The notes beneath the pieces were generated by a model that was given only the letters and a program-made list of their open reading frames with translations, was not told where the DNA came from and did no database searches. Below, piece after piece: positions 9,555 through 18,624 of a stretch of DNA of 64,000 nucleotides. The stretch spans positions 124,001-188,000 of the forward strand of contig CAWKAO010000002.1 in assembly GCA_963847665.1 (NCBI GenBank), read 5' to 3'. Position numbers and translations under genes: made by a program. How positions within the stretch are numbered: the stretch's first letter is position 1; each line of letters begins with the position of its first letter. The DNA comes from CAWKAO01 sp963847665 (lineage in GTDB: Bacteria > Actinomycetota > Humimicrobiia > Humimicrobiales > Humimicrobiaceae).

Positions 9555-11048
9555 TTGTCAGGGGACAATGGGATTGTCTTAAAAATGGATAATATTACGA
9601 AAACTTTTCCCGGTGTTACTGCGCTGGATGATGTTTCTATAGATCTCTATAAAGGTGAGGTCCTGGGTATACTGGGTGAAAACGGTGCAGGAAAATCTAC
9701 ACTTATTAAGATACTTGCCGGAAACTATATTAAGGATTCAGGAGAGATCTATATAGACGGACAGCTTTGTGAGATAAAGGGCCCAGCTGAAGCAATGGTT
9801 TCAGGAATCAGGGTCATATATCAGGAATTAAATACTCTTAATAATCTGACTGTAACAGAGAACATATTTGTAGGTGAACAGTTAGTCAGCGGGCCTTTTA
9901 GAAAAGTAGACTGGAAAGCAATGACAAGAAAAGCTCAAGAGCTTATTGATACTTTAAATGTTAAACTTAACCCCAATGCTATTATCGGCGACCTTACCGT
10001 TTCAGAAAAGCAAATAGTCGAAATAGCAAAAGCCATTTCTAAAGAAGCAAAAATACTTGTAATGGACGAACCCACAGCTGCGCTATCCGAAGAGGAGACC
10101 CAGTCTTTGTTTAATATAATCAGGACCTTAAAATCTAAAGGTGTTTCAATAATCTACATTTCACACAGGCTAAAAGAGATATTTGAAATAACAGATAGAG
10201 TCACAGTCCTTCGTGATGGTAAAAAAGTCGGGTCATTAAATACAAAAGAGACTGATGAAAATAAACTTGTGGAGATGATGGTCGGCCGTGATATCAAGGA
10301 TATGTATCCAAAAAGGACAGTGGAGATGGGCGATGTATCGATGGAAGTAAAAGACCTGACGGCTGATGGCTTCAATAACATCAGTTTTAAAGTCAAAAAA
10401 GGAGAGATACTGGGAATATTTGGACTGCTTGGTTCCGGAAGGTCATCGCTGGTAAAAGCCCTGTTTGGCGCAAATAAAATAAAAAGCGGAGAGATCAGGG
10501 TCAATGGTAAAAAGCTGAATATAAAAAGCCCAAGGATCGCACGTGATGAAAAAATCGGTCTGGTCCCGCTTGACAGGAAAACTGAAGGCCTTGCGCTGAT
10601 GATGGGAGTCAAAGAGAATATAACGCTAGCAAATATTCAAGATCTTGGAAAGAGTTTTTTGATCTCAAGGGAATATGAGCGCAGGAAAGCGGAAAGATGG
10701 GTAAAAGAGATAGGAATAAGGACACCCTCTGTCGACCAGGAAGTAAACAGCCTGTCTGGCGGTAATCAGCAGAAAGTAGTGCTTGCAAAGTGGCTCGAGA
10801 GCGGTTCAAGGATAATCATCTTAAATGAACCTACGAGGGGAATAGATGTAGGTGCAAAAATCGAGATATATAAACTTATGCAGGACCTTTGCGAATCGGG
10901 CTCTTCCATCATAATGATAAGCTCAGAGCTTCCCGAGATCATGTCTATTGCTGACAGGATAATAGTCATGAGCAAGGGTCGGTTTACTGAAGAATATTTA
11001 AGAAAAGAAGCTTCTGAAGAAAAATTACTTCATGCAGCTTGCATATAA
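9555..11048 (+). CDS. Sugar ABC transporter ATPase, two NBDs (RbsA-like)
   Basis: Cytoplasmic ATPase of a ribose/rhamnose-type importer, 497 residues with two nucleotide-binding domains. NBD1 has a full Walker A (GENGAGKSTLIKILAG, about 36-51) and Walker B (ILVMDEPTAAL). NBD2 has the altered Walker A GLLGSGRSS usual in this family and a canonical signature LSGGNQQKVVLAKWL. The start is TTG at 9555, with AAGGATGGTGA just upstream. A stem-loop separates it from the binding-protein gene, and the first permease begins 15 bases after it. Confidence 0.95.
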   Translation: MSGDNGIVLKMDNITKTFPGVTALDDVSIDLYKGEVLGILGENGAGKSTLIKILAGNYIKDSGEIYIDGQLCEIKGPAEAMVSGIRVIYQELNTLNNLTVTENIFVGEQLVSGPFRKVDWKAMTRKAQELIDTLNVKLNPNAIIGDLTVSEKQIVEIAKAISKEAKILVMDEPTAALSEEETQSLFNIIRTLKSKGVSIIYISHRLKEIFEITDRVTVLRDGKKVGSLNTKETDENKLVEMMVGRDIKDMYPKRTVEMGDVSMEVKDLTADGFNNISFKVKKGEILGIFGLLGSGRSSLVKALFGANKIKSGEIRVNGKKLNIKSPRIARDEKIGLVPLDRKTEGLALMMGVKENITLANIQDLGKSFLISREYERRKAERWVKEIGIRTPSVDQEVNSLSGGNQQKVVLAKWLESGSRIIILNEPTRGIDVGAKIEIYKLMQDLCESGSSIIMISSELPEIMSIADRIIVMSKGRFTEEYLRKEASEEKLLHAACI

Positions 11049-11063
11049 AAAAAGGGGGGTTCT

Positions 11064-12047
11064 ATGGCTGAAACGAATACTGATGAAGCTGTACAGAAAA
11101 GGAAATTTAGATTAAATAATACAGCGACATTATTTATTATCCTGGTAGTTATGTTTGCCGTGTTTTCCTATATCGGAAAGCCTTTCTTTTTTTCCAAGTT
11201 AAATCTTATTCCCATGTTAAATAACCTTTCTTTTATAGGTATAATCGCCGCGGTTCTGACAATGGTCATGATCTCAGGCGAGATAGATTTTTCAGTCGGT
11301 GGAAATGTAGGCCTTACTGCCTGTCTTACAGCTTTACTACTGGACAAGGGACTGCCTGGCTGGCTTGTGGTTGTAATTGCACTTTTAGCGGGACTGGCCA
11401 TGGGTGCATTTAACGGGATGCTTGTAACAGTTATCGGGGTCAACTCGATAATGGCCACAATCGGTACGATGTTTATATGGAGAGGGATAGGATATACCCT
11501 GAGCAATGGCGAATCAATGCTTGCTATGAACCCGGTGATCGACTTTATAGGCAGGGGTTTTATCTTTAAGGTCATACCTTTTCCGATAATACTGCTGGTA
11601 TTATTCTTTCTTGTGACCTATATGATTATGAATCACTCAAAATGGGGAAGAAAGATATATGCTATTGGAGCAAATCCAACAGCATCTTATCTTTCAGGAA
11701 TAAATGTAAAAAGTGTAAAATTTATTAGTTTCTTATTATGTGGTATGACCGCATCTTTGGGTGGCCTGATACTGACTTCACTTTCTGCAGTCGGTATGCC
11801 GCAGCATGGCCAGGGACTCGAGCTTGTAATAGTCTCCTCTATAATCCTGGGAGGCACTGCACTGGGTGGAGGAAAAGGACAGATACTGGGCACACTTGCC
11901 GGGGTACTTATCCTCAGCATACTTTATAATTTTCTTACCATCATGAATATTTATTATTTTTACATTCAGATAGTCCAGGGTTCGGTGCTTATACTGGTCG
12001 TATCTACTTATGAAATAAGGCAGGCCATGGCAAGAAGGAGAATATAA
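11064..12047 (+). CDS. Sugar ABC transporter permease 1 (RbsC-like)
   Basis: Polytopic inner-membrane subunit of the BPD_transp_2 family, 327 residues with about eight to ten hydrophobic segments. Visible family motifs are MISGEIDFSVGGNVGLTA, GAFNGMLVTVIGVNSIMATIGTMFIWRGI and GGTALGGGKGQILGTLAGVLIL. A run of AGGGGGG precedes the ATG. Its stop overlaps the start of the second permease by one base, so the two are translationally coupled and probably form a heterodimeric channel, as RhaP/RhaQ do. Confidence 0.94.
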   Translation: MAETNTDEAVQKRKFRLNNTATLFIILVVMFAVFSYIGKPFFFSKLNLIPMLNNLSFIGIIAAVLTMVMISGEIDFSVGGNVGLTACLTALLLDKGLPGWLVVVIALLAGLAMGAFNGMLVTVIGVNSIMATIGTMFIWRGIGYTLSNGESMLAMNPVIDFIGRGFIFKVIPFPIILLVLFFLVTYMIMNHSKWGRKIYAIGANPTASYLSGINVKSVKFISFLLCGMTASLGGLILTSLSAVGMPQHGQGLELVIVSSIILGGTALGGGKGQILGTLAGVLILSILYNFLTIMNIYYFYIQIVQGSVLILVVSTYEIRQAMARRRI

Positions 12048-13027
12048 TGGAAAAAGTTGAAAAAAGATATTCTGCATTTATGAATTTTTTGAGGACCCCG
12101 ACACCCACCCTGATCGGGATATATATTGCTATGCTTATATTATTTTCTCTTGCCAGTGATAATTTTCTGGTCATTCAAAATATAAAGGGTATATTTAATA
12201 ATTTTGCGGTATTCGGGATCCTTTCTGCAGGGGTCACGATCGTTATGATCGGTGGTGGTTTTGACCTGTCCATCGGTTCGACTGCTGGGCTTGCCGGTAT
12301 TGTAAGCGCAGTTCTGTTGATGAAGGGTATCGAGGTCCCGACACCTGTGGTGTTTCTTGTAGCTATTGTTATCGGGTGCACAGTCGGGCTTATAAATGGG
12401 CTGATCATCACAAAAGTCGGTATAAATCCTATTATTACGACACTTGGAACGCTAGCTATTATCAGGGGGGTCTGCTATTTCTGGGCTGACCTGAACCCCA
12501 GGATACTCAATGTATTTATTCAGAACCTTGGAAGGATCTATATTGGAAATGTTTTCCCAATAACCACAGTTTATATAATAGTCGCTTTTGTGATCCTGTC
12601 GATAATCCTGAAGTTTACCAGGTTCGGAAGGGATCTTTTCACTATTGGAGGAAATGAGAATCTTGCAAGGCTAGCAGGCATCCGGGTCGACAGGATAAAG
12701 ATAATCTCATATGTGATCTCAGGGTTTTTCTGCTCCCTGGCAGGATTACTCCTTATCTCACAGCTAGGTTCAGGGCGTCCTGAATATGGCACTGGAGCAG
12801 AGCTTGAGGTCCTTACCATCATCGTTCTTGGAGGAGTAGTCGTAGGAGGAGGAAAAGGCAACTATCTTGGAGTGTTTATAGCCCTTATCATAATCCAGAC
12901 GATATCAAATGGCATGGTACTGCTTGATGTGCCTGTTTTTATAAGAATGGTCGTAAAAGGTGCACTGTTAGTACTTGTAATCGCCATTGATGCATTGAGG
13001 AACAGAAGAAACTTGCAATTATATTAG
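12047..13027 (+). CDS. Sugar ABC transporter permease 2 (RbsC-like)
   Basis: Second membrane subunit, 326 residues, paralogous to the preceding permease. Family motifs include MIGGGFDLSIGSTAGLAG, GLINGLIITKVGINPIITTLGTLAIIRGV and GGVVVGGGKGNYLGVFIALII. The TAATG junction with the upstream gene implies coupled translation. The two permeases are clearly distinct in sequence, consistent with a heterodimer rather than a recent duplication. Confidence 0.94.
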   Translation: MEKVEKRYSAFMNFLRTPTPTLIGIYIAMLILFSLASDNFLVIQNIKGIFNNFAVFGILSAGVTIVMIGGGFDLSIGSTAGLAGIVSAVLLMKGIEVPTPVVFLVAIVIGCTVGLINGLIITKVGINPIITTLGTLAIIRGVCYFWADLNPRILNVFIQNLGRIYIGNVFPITTVYIIVAFVILSIILKFTRFGRDLFTIGGNENLARLAGIRVDRIKIISYVISGFFCSLAGLLLISQLGSGRPEYGTGAELEVLTIIVLGGVVVGGGKGNYLGVFIALIIIQTISNGMVLLDVPVFIRMVVKGALLVLVIAIDALRNRRNLQLY

Positions 13028-13044
13028 CTCAAGTAAGAGAATAT

Positions 13045-13755
13045 GTGGTGAAAGACAAATATTTTTTTGATTTTTTAATCGATAAAAAAGGACCCCATAA
13101 AGTCTCAATAAAAAGTTACCTTGAAAAAGACAAGCTTGCGCTTATTGTAGTAGACATGCAGAACTATATGACTGAAAATATTTACACTGGTAAATGGAGT
13201 TCCAGGGGCTCAGAAGATTACTATTATAATAGGGCTGAAAAGACAGTGATCCCTAATATTTTGCTCCTTCTCAAGTACTTCCGGGGGAATGGTATAAAAG
13301 TAATATATACAAGAATAGCATCAACCGGTGAAAATTTTTCAGATGTCACATCAAATGCAAAGAAAAACCTTGTTGATGAAGAAAATGTAGATATCGATGG
13401 GAAAAGATGGACCCTGCATATTGATGATGCTGCAAGCTCTATTGAAAAAAGACTTTCACCTTACAGCGATGACATAGTCGTGCTTAAAGGAGGAAGCGGC
13501 GCTTTTTGCTGTTCTGAAATTGACCTTATCCTGCGATCCAATAACATCTCAAGGTTGGTGTTTACAGGCGGACTTACAGATGCCTGCGTTTCATCCACCC
13601 TGAGACAGGCCTGGGACAGGGGATATCTCTGTACTATAGCAGAAGATGCATGCATTGCCTCATGCAAGCAGGATCATGATGCAGAAATAAGAATACTTGG
13701 AAAATATTATGCCTGGGTTACCGATACATCTGAAATAATCAGGGAGTTAAAATGA
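13045..13755 (+). CDS. Cysteine hydrolase (isochorismatase/nicotinamidase superfamily)
   Basis: Soluble hydrolase, 236 residues. The catalytic triad is visible as Asp37 (LALIVVDMQN), Lys148 (VVLKGGSGAF) and Cys181 (GGLTDACVSST). Known members cleave amides such as nicotinamide, N-carbamoylsarcosine or ureido compounds, or vinyl ethers. With a methyltransferase system beside it, an N-methyl amide is one possible substrate, but this is speculative. The start is GTG at 13045 with only a weak upstream site. The last four bases overlap the next gene (ATGA), so the two are coupled. Confidence 0.87.
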   Translation: MVKDKYFFDFLIDKKGPHKVSIKSYLEKDKLALIVVDMQNYMTENIYTGKWSSRGSEDYYYNRAEKTVIPNILLLLKYFRGNGIKVIYTRIASTGENFSDVTSNAKKNLVDEENVDIDGKRWTLHIDDAASSIEKRLSPYSDDIVVLKGGSGAFCCSEIDLILRSNNISRLVFTGGLTDACVSSTLRQAWDRGYLCTIAEDACIASCKQDHDAEIRILGKYYAWVTDTSEIIRELK

Positions 13756-14927
13756 ATTCAAGGGAAAAATTCCTTTCAGTGATGCGTATGGAGGGAGGTT
13801 CATATAACAATGTCCAAATCCCAAAAGTGGAGTTTGGATACTGGGCAGGGACCATCCGACGCTGGTTTGGTAAGGGACTTAAGATGGTCGAACCTGTGCC
13901 TGAAGGTATATCCGATGGCATAGCTATAATGGCAAATAAAAATATCTACAGCCAGATGGAAAAATCGGGCGATGTAAATGTTCAGCCGGTATTTGGGCTT
14001 GACCAGTATCTTACGAAATTCCCTGTGGACTATAGCCCGATGTTTGAAAAAAAAGTGCTGGATAAAACAGATACTCATATAATCTATACTGATGAATACG
14101 GGGTTACAAATAAGAATGATATACACATCACCTCGCTTCCCATGGAGCTTGACCATCCGGTAGAAGACCGGAAAAGCTGGAATAGTTACAAAGAAAATTA
14201 TGATCTGGCCACAATAAAAAAAAGGCTGCCTCCAGACTGGAAAAACCTGACAGACAGGCTAAGGGAAAGGGATTTTCCGATCAGGCTTGGAGGGACCAAT
14301 GGAGGTTTTTTAGGATTTCCAAGGCAGATAATGGGAATCACCAGATATATGATGGCCCTGTATGATGACCCGGAGCTCATACATGACATATGCGACACTT
14401 TTTGTGATTTCCTGATCGGATACTACAGTCTGATTGCTCAAGACGTAGATGTCGATTGCCTTCTCATCTGGGAAGATATGGCAGGCAGGGGAGGCTCGCT
14501 TATCTCGCCTGCTCATTTCAAGGAGTTTTTGACTCCAAATTATAAAAAAATGGTCAGGTTTGCAAAAGATGCAGGTATAGACATCGTCATCACTGATAGC
14601 GATGGTTATGTGGAAGACATCATACCGCTTATTGTAGAGACAGGGGTCACCGGGATGTATCCTTTTGAGCGTGCAGCTGGCAACGACTTGATGAGAATAA
14701 GGAAGAATTTTCCTGAATTCCGCATTATCGGGGGTATAGACAAACGGGTTTTATTTGAAGATTCTGGCACCAGTAAGATAGATACAGAGCTTCAGATCGT
14801 CAAAGAAATGCTTTCTCATGGAAGATATATACCCCATATAGACCATTTTGTCTCCCAGGACTGCACCTGGGAAAATTTTACCTACTACCGAAACAGGTTA
14901 AATGAAATAATAGATTCGATAAGGTGA
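13752..14927 (+). CDS. URO-D superfamily protein, lacks Zn ligands
   Basis: TIM-barrel protein of the uroporphyrinogen decarboxylase/cobalamin methyltransferase superfamily, 391 residues. It has an N-terminal MNSREKFLSVMR helix and a C-terminal IIGGIDKRVLFED segment. The position holding His-x-Cys in MtaA-type enzymes reads TDSDGYVEDI (T281-G285), so the usual zinc site is missing. It is therefore unlikely to be a standard methylcobamide:thiol methyltransferase. It overlaps the hydrolase gene by four bases. It may act on a substrate delivered by the ABC transporter, but no reaction can be assigned. Confidence 0.85.
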   Translation: MNSREKFLSVMRMEGGSYNNVQIPKVEFGYWAGTIRRWFGKGLKMVEPVPEGISDGIAIMANKNIYSQMEKSGDVNVQPVFGLDQYLTKFPVDYSPMFEKKVLDKTDTHIIYTDEYGVTNKNDIHITSLPMELDHPVEDRKSWNSYKENYDLATIKKRLPPDWKNLTDRLRERDFPIRLGGTNGGFLGFPRQIMGITRYMMALYDDPELIHDICDTFCDFLIGYYSLIAQDVDVDCLLIWEDMAGRGGSLISPAHFKEFLTPNYKKMVRFAKDAGIDIVITDSDGYVEDIIPLIVETGVTGMYPFERAAGNDLMRIRKNFPEFRIIGGIDKRVLFEDSGTSKIDTELQIVKEMLSHGRYIPHIDHFVSQDCTWENFTYYRNRLNEIIDSIR

Positions 14928-15018
14928 TGTAGGGATCATATAAAAAAAAGAGTCTGAGCTTCTGAACTGAAACAAAAAGGATTTATTTTTAAAGTATACA
15001 AAAAAAGGAGGAATTTCT

Positions 15019-15999
15019 ATGAAACTGAATGTAGACGCACATCTGTGGTGCCTTGGTACATATGCGGAAAGATATGTACCCGGTGGATATTTTGAGGAAT
15101 TGAGCCTCGATAAAAAGCTTGAAATAATGTCAAAAATAAAGGGACTTACAGGAAACTTCACTATTTATCCAACGGATCCGCTGCCATCAGATCCGGATAA
15201 ACTTGTGAAGAAATTAGCTGATTATGATCTTGTCGTTTCCAATGTGGCACCAGCCAATACCTGGGGTGATCCAGCATTCAAACATGGAGCATTCTGCACC
15301 TCTGAAGACAAAGTCATAAAAGAGACAATAAGGACCTCAAAGGAAGCAATAGACTTTGCAAAGCAGGTCAATGCAGACAGTGTTCTATTATGGCCGGCGC
15401 ATGATGGTTTCGATTATCCTTTCCAGGTAAATTACGCTGATGGGTGGAAGCAGCTTGTGGAGACAGTCAGGGAGATAGGTGAGTATGACCGGACTGTAAA
15501 AATAGCACTTGAAGCAAAATCCAAGGACCCCAGGCAGAAGCAATATATAAGCGATACAGGAAAAGCACTTGCGTTTGTAAATGATGTAGGTCTTGAAAAT
15601 GTTGGATGTGCGCTCGATATAGGCCATGCCTTTATGGCAGGTGAAAGTGTTGCGGAATCGCTCATGCTGCTTGATTCCCATAAAAAGTTATACCAGATAC
15701 ATATAAATGAAAACTATAAAGATGCAGATCCCGATATGATCTTTGGGACAATTAATTTCTGGGAACTTCTCGAATTTTTTTATTTTTTAAATAAAACAGA
15801 TTATGAAGGCTGGTGTGCAATAGATATAATAGCGCCGAGGGATGACAGGGAGAAATCCCTGGCACTTGGAGTCAAACTAATCTGGAAATATAAGGAAATA
15901 TCTGACAAATTGATGAAACACGAAAAAGAGATCGATGCAAACCTTAAAGGATACCGTTTTGCCGATAATATGAACCTTATTACCGATCTTATCTTTTAG
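15019..15999 (+). CDS. Sugar phosphate isomerase/epimerase-like TIM barrel, copy 1
   Basis: Xylose-isomerase-like TIM-barrel protein (AP_endonuc_2 fold), 326 residues. The metal-site pattern typical of the family is visible: KIALEAKSKDPR, CALDIGHAFMAGE, QIHINENYKDADPD and TIDI-like AIDIIAPRDDREK. AAAGGAGGAAT precedes the ATG. It has a paralogue of exactly equal length at 16420; the two flank a mutarotase gene. Known relatives interconvert ketoses and aldoses or epimerise C3. The presence of a RhaM-like gene suggests a deoxy- or methyl-sugar substrate, which is inference. Confidence 0.88.
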   Translation: MKLNVDAHLWCLGTYAERYVPGGYFEELSLDKKLEIMSKIKGLTGNFTIYPTDPLPSDPDKLVKKLADYDLVVSNVAPANTWGDPAFKHGAFCTSEDKVIKETIRTSKEAIDFAKQVNADSVLLWPAHDGFDYPFQVNYADGWKQLVETVREIGEYDRTVKIALEAKSKDPRQKQYISDTGKALAFVNDVGLENVGCALDIGHAFMAGESVAESLMLLDSHKKLYQIHINENYKDADPDMIFGTINFWELLEFFYFLNKTDYEGWCAIDIIAPRDDREKSLALGVKLIWKYKEISDKLMKHEKEIDANLKGYRFADNMNLITDLIF

Positions 16000-16036
16000 T
16001 TTGATATGATATTTAAAAAACTTATAGGAGGCTAAA

Positions 16037-16357
16037 ATGAAAAGAGCAGCATTCATTTTCAAAATAAGACCAGAGCTTAAAGATGAATACAAGAAAGTGC
16101 ATGATGGGATATGGCCGGAGCTTGCAGATGCGATCAGGGAATCAGGCATCAGTAATTATTCCATTTTTTTTAGAAAAGACGGTACGCTATTTGCATATCT
16201 TGAAGCTGAAGACTTTGATGGTGCTATGGCAAAACTGGGTAAAACAGATGTAAATGCAAGGTGGCAGAAATACATGGATAAGTATTTTGTAAAAGAAGAT
16301 CCTTCAATACTTGGGCCTGAGATAGAGATGATAGAAGAAGTATTTCATCTGGATTGA
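16037..16357 (+). CDS. L-rhamnose mutarotase family protein
   Basis: Small ferredoxin-like protein of the RhaM/YiiL family, 106 residues, the family's usual length. RhaM interconverts alpha and beta anomers of L-rhamnose. The diagnostic pattern KIRPELKDEYKKVHDGIWPEL and the central ISNYSIF and YLEAED segments are present, with the catalytic-type His23. GGAGG lies six bases before the ATG. Placement between two isomerase genes and downstream of a RhaSTPQ-like transporter supports a sugar role, although rhamnose itself is not proven. Confidence 0.92.
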   Translation: MKRAAFIFKIRPELKDEYKKVHDGIWPELADAIRESGISNYSIFFRKDGTLFAYLEAEDFDGAMAKLGKTDVNARWQKYMDKYFVKEDPSILGPEIEMIEEVFHLD

Positions 16358-16419
16358 TCCCAGTTAGTCTAATGTTTTAGGATTTTTTAAACATTATTTA
16401 GACCAGGAGGTTTTATATT

Positions 16420-17400
16420 ATGAGATTAAAGATAGATGCACATCTGTGGTGTCTGGGGACATATGCCGAAAGATATGTACCGGGTGGATATTTTGATGAC
16501 ATGCCACTAGAAAAGAAACTGGATATTTTTGCAAAGATAGAAGGGCTGGACGGCATTGTGGTATTTTTGCCGACTGATCCGCTGCCTTCAGATCCCGGAA
16601 AACTGCTGGAACTCCTGAAAGCTTATAACCTGAAAGTATCAGTTATTGAGCCGGAGATCTGGGCCGATAGAAAATGGCGCGATGGAGCCTTCTCTACTAA
16701 TGATCCAAAAATAAGAAAAGATGCTATCAGGATCATGAAGGAAGGTATGGACCTGGCAAAAGAGCTTAATGCAGACAGTGTTCTGCTCTGGCCTGCCCAT
16801 GACGGTTTTGATTATCCTTTCCAGTCTGACTATACTGAAGGCTGGAGGACCATGGTGGAGACCATCAGGGAGGTCTGCCTTCATGATACTAGCGTTAAAA
16901 TTGCACTTGAAGCAAAATCAAAGGATCCAAGGCAGAAACAGTATATAAGTAATACAGGCAAGGCTCTGACTTTTATAAATGATGTAGACTGTGCAAATCT
17001 TGGTTGTGCAATAGATGTCGGTCACGCCCTTATGGCAGGAGAAAGCCTGGCGGAATCCCTTGCTATTGTCGATTCCAAGAAAAAACTTTTTCAAATACAT
17101 CTAAATGATAATTTTAAGGATTCGGATCCAGATATGGTAATAGGTACAGTCAACTTCTGGGAAATTCTTGAGTTTTTTTATTTCTTAAACAAGACTGATT
17201 ACGACTCATGGTCTACCATTGATATTATTGCTGCAAGGGATGACAGGGAAAAGACCCTGGCACTGGCTGTCAAGATGACTCAGCTATATAAAAAGCTTGC
17301 AGATAAACTGAGCTCACATGAAAAGGAGATAGATCCAAACCTAAAAGGTTATCATTTTGCAGATAATATGGACCTGATAATAGATATTCTTTTTAAATAA
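16420..17400 (+). CDS. Sugar phosphate isomerase/epimerase-like TIM barrel, copy 2
   Basis: Paralogue of the 15019 gene with the same 326-residue length and shared blocks: DAHLWCLGTYAERYVPGGYF, SVLLWPAHDGFDYPFQ, ALEAKSKDPRQKQYIS and GHALMAGES. Divergence is concentrated around residues 35-90, where copy 1 has GNFTIYPTDPLPSD and copy 2 GIVVFLPTDPLPSD. This suggests a tandem duplication with altered substrate pocket. CAGGAGG precedes the ATG. It may catalyse a consecutive step or act on an epimer of the copy 1 substrate, or form a heteromer with copy 1. Confidence 0.88.
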   Translation: MRLKIDAHLWCLGTYAERYVPGGYFDDMPLEKKLDIFAKIEGLDGIVVFLPTDPLPSDPGKLLELLKAYNLKVSVIEPEIWADRKWRDGAFSTNDPKIRKDAIRIMKEGMDLAKELNADSVLLWPAHDGFDYPFQSDYTEGWRTMVETIREVCLHDTSVKIALEAKSKDPRQKQYISNTGKALTFINDVDCANLGCAIDVGHALMAGESLAESLAIVDSKKKLFQIHLNDNFKDSDPDMVIGTVNFWEILEFFYFLNKTDYDSWSTIDIIAARDDREKTLALAVKMTQLYKKLADKLSSHEKEIDPNLKGYHFADNMDLIIDILFK

Positions 17401-17475
17401 GTGGTGTACTTATCAACAGTTAAATAGTGAATATGAATATTATAAAAATTAACTTGCAGAAGGAGTGTTAAATAA

Positions 17476-18582
17476 ATGATAAACTCAAAGACTATAGAAC
17501 CGTTCATTGGTGAACCTGATGTGGAAAGATTAAAAGCAGCATTCAGGCGACAACCTGTAGACAGGGTACCGAATTTTGAAGTGCTTCTGGAGGACCAGCA
17601 TGTAGAAAAGTTTCTGGGAAAACCGGCAGGCAATACTCTGGCTTATGGCGGGGACCCCGCTAAAGGTGTCGTCGATCCGGATGTTGTCAGACCCATGTAT
17701 CCTGAAGATTTCATCGATCTATGCAATATCATCGGCCAGGATGCTATGGTGTTTGATGCAGGAATATGGGCCCCGTTTAAGAGAAAAGATGAAAACGGTA
17801 AAATGGTCCAGGTCGCAGACAGGTCAGTAAAAAACAGGAAAGATTTTGAAGAGCTCATTCTTGATTCTGACAGGCAGATCTCCGATGCTGTTAAATATGT
17901 AAAAGAATACAGAGAGACTATAACAAGAAGAAAATCAAAAATAGGAGTTGCGTGCCTCTATGGTTGTATTCTACAGACACCTTATGAGTTTCTTATCGGG
18001 ATGAACGACTTTATGATGATGGTATATGAGGACAGGGATCTTGTAGAGGAAATACTTGAGGTCGAGACAGAACATTTTGTTAAGATGACAAAAGCAATCA
18101 TTGCTGCAGGTGTAGATTTTATCTGGCCTGCAGACGACGTGGCATTTAAAACCGGCCTGTTTTTGCCTCCAAAAATAATGAAAGAGATGTGGGTGCCAAG
18201 GATGGCAAGGATAATGGAACCAGCAGTAAACGCTGGCGTGCCTGTTATTTTTCACTCAGATGGAAGAGTAGACGATATAGTAGAGGACCTTATTGATATG
18301 GGGCTTAACTGCTTAAATCCAATGGACCCATATGGAATTGATTACAGAGACTATAAGAAAAAATATGGGGACAGGCTCTGCCTTTCCGGTAATGTCGATA
18401 TAGAATTTCCTCTTTCCAAGGGTACCCCTGAAGAAGTAGATGCCGATGTGGGTGCACATATGGAGGCTTTAAAACCAGGTTATGGTTATGTAGCGACATG
18501 CTCTCACTCATTAGTAAATTATATTCCCCATGAAAATGTCATAGCTTATTTCAATGCTATACATAAATACGGGATATATTAA
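17476..18582 (+). CDS. URO-D superfamily protein (HSDG type)
   Basis: Uroporphyrinogen decarboxylase-superfamily TIM barrel, 368 residues. The strand-end motif is H260-S-D-G263 (VPVIFHSDGRVDDIVEDLI): His is kept but the Cys of zinc-dependent MtaA/MtbA enzymes is replaced by Asp. A later segment VATCSHSLVNYIPHENV matches the C-terminal barrel motif. Members with HSDG are common next to corrinoid proteins and may transfer methyl groups or act on the substrate itself. It lies 42 bases upstream of the second corrinoid protein, its probable partner. Confidence 0.88.
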   Translation: MINSKTIEPFIGEPDVERLKAAFRRQPVDRVPNFEVLLEDQHVEKFLGKPAGNTLAYGGDPAKGVVDPDVVRPMYPEDFIDLCNIIGQDAMVFDAGIWAPFKRKDENGKMVQVADRSVKNRKDFEELILDSDRQISDAVKYVKEYRETITRRKSKIGVACLYGCILQTPYEFLIGMNDFMMMVYEDRDLVEEILEVETEHFVKMTKAIIAAGVDFIWPADDVAFKTGLFLPPKIMKEMWVPRMARIMEPAVNAGVPVIFHSDGRVDDIVEDLIDMGLNCLNPMDPYGIDYRDYKKKYGDRLCLSGNVDIEFPLSKGTPEEVDADVGAHMEALKPGYGYVATCSHSLVNYIPHENVIAYFNAIHKYGIY

Positions 18583-18624
18583 GATATAAAAAAATATTGA
18601 TAAAAATATCGAAAGGGAAAAAAG

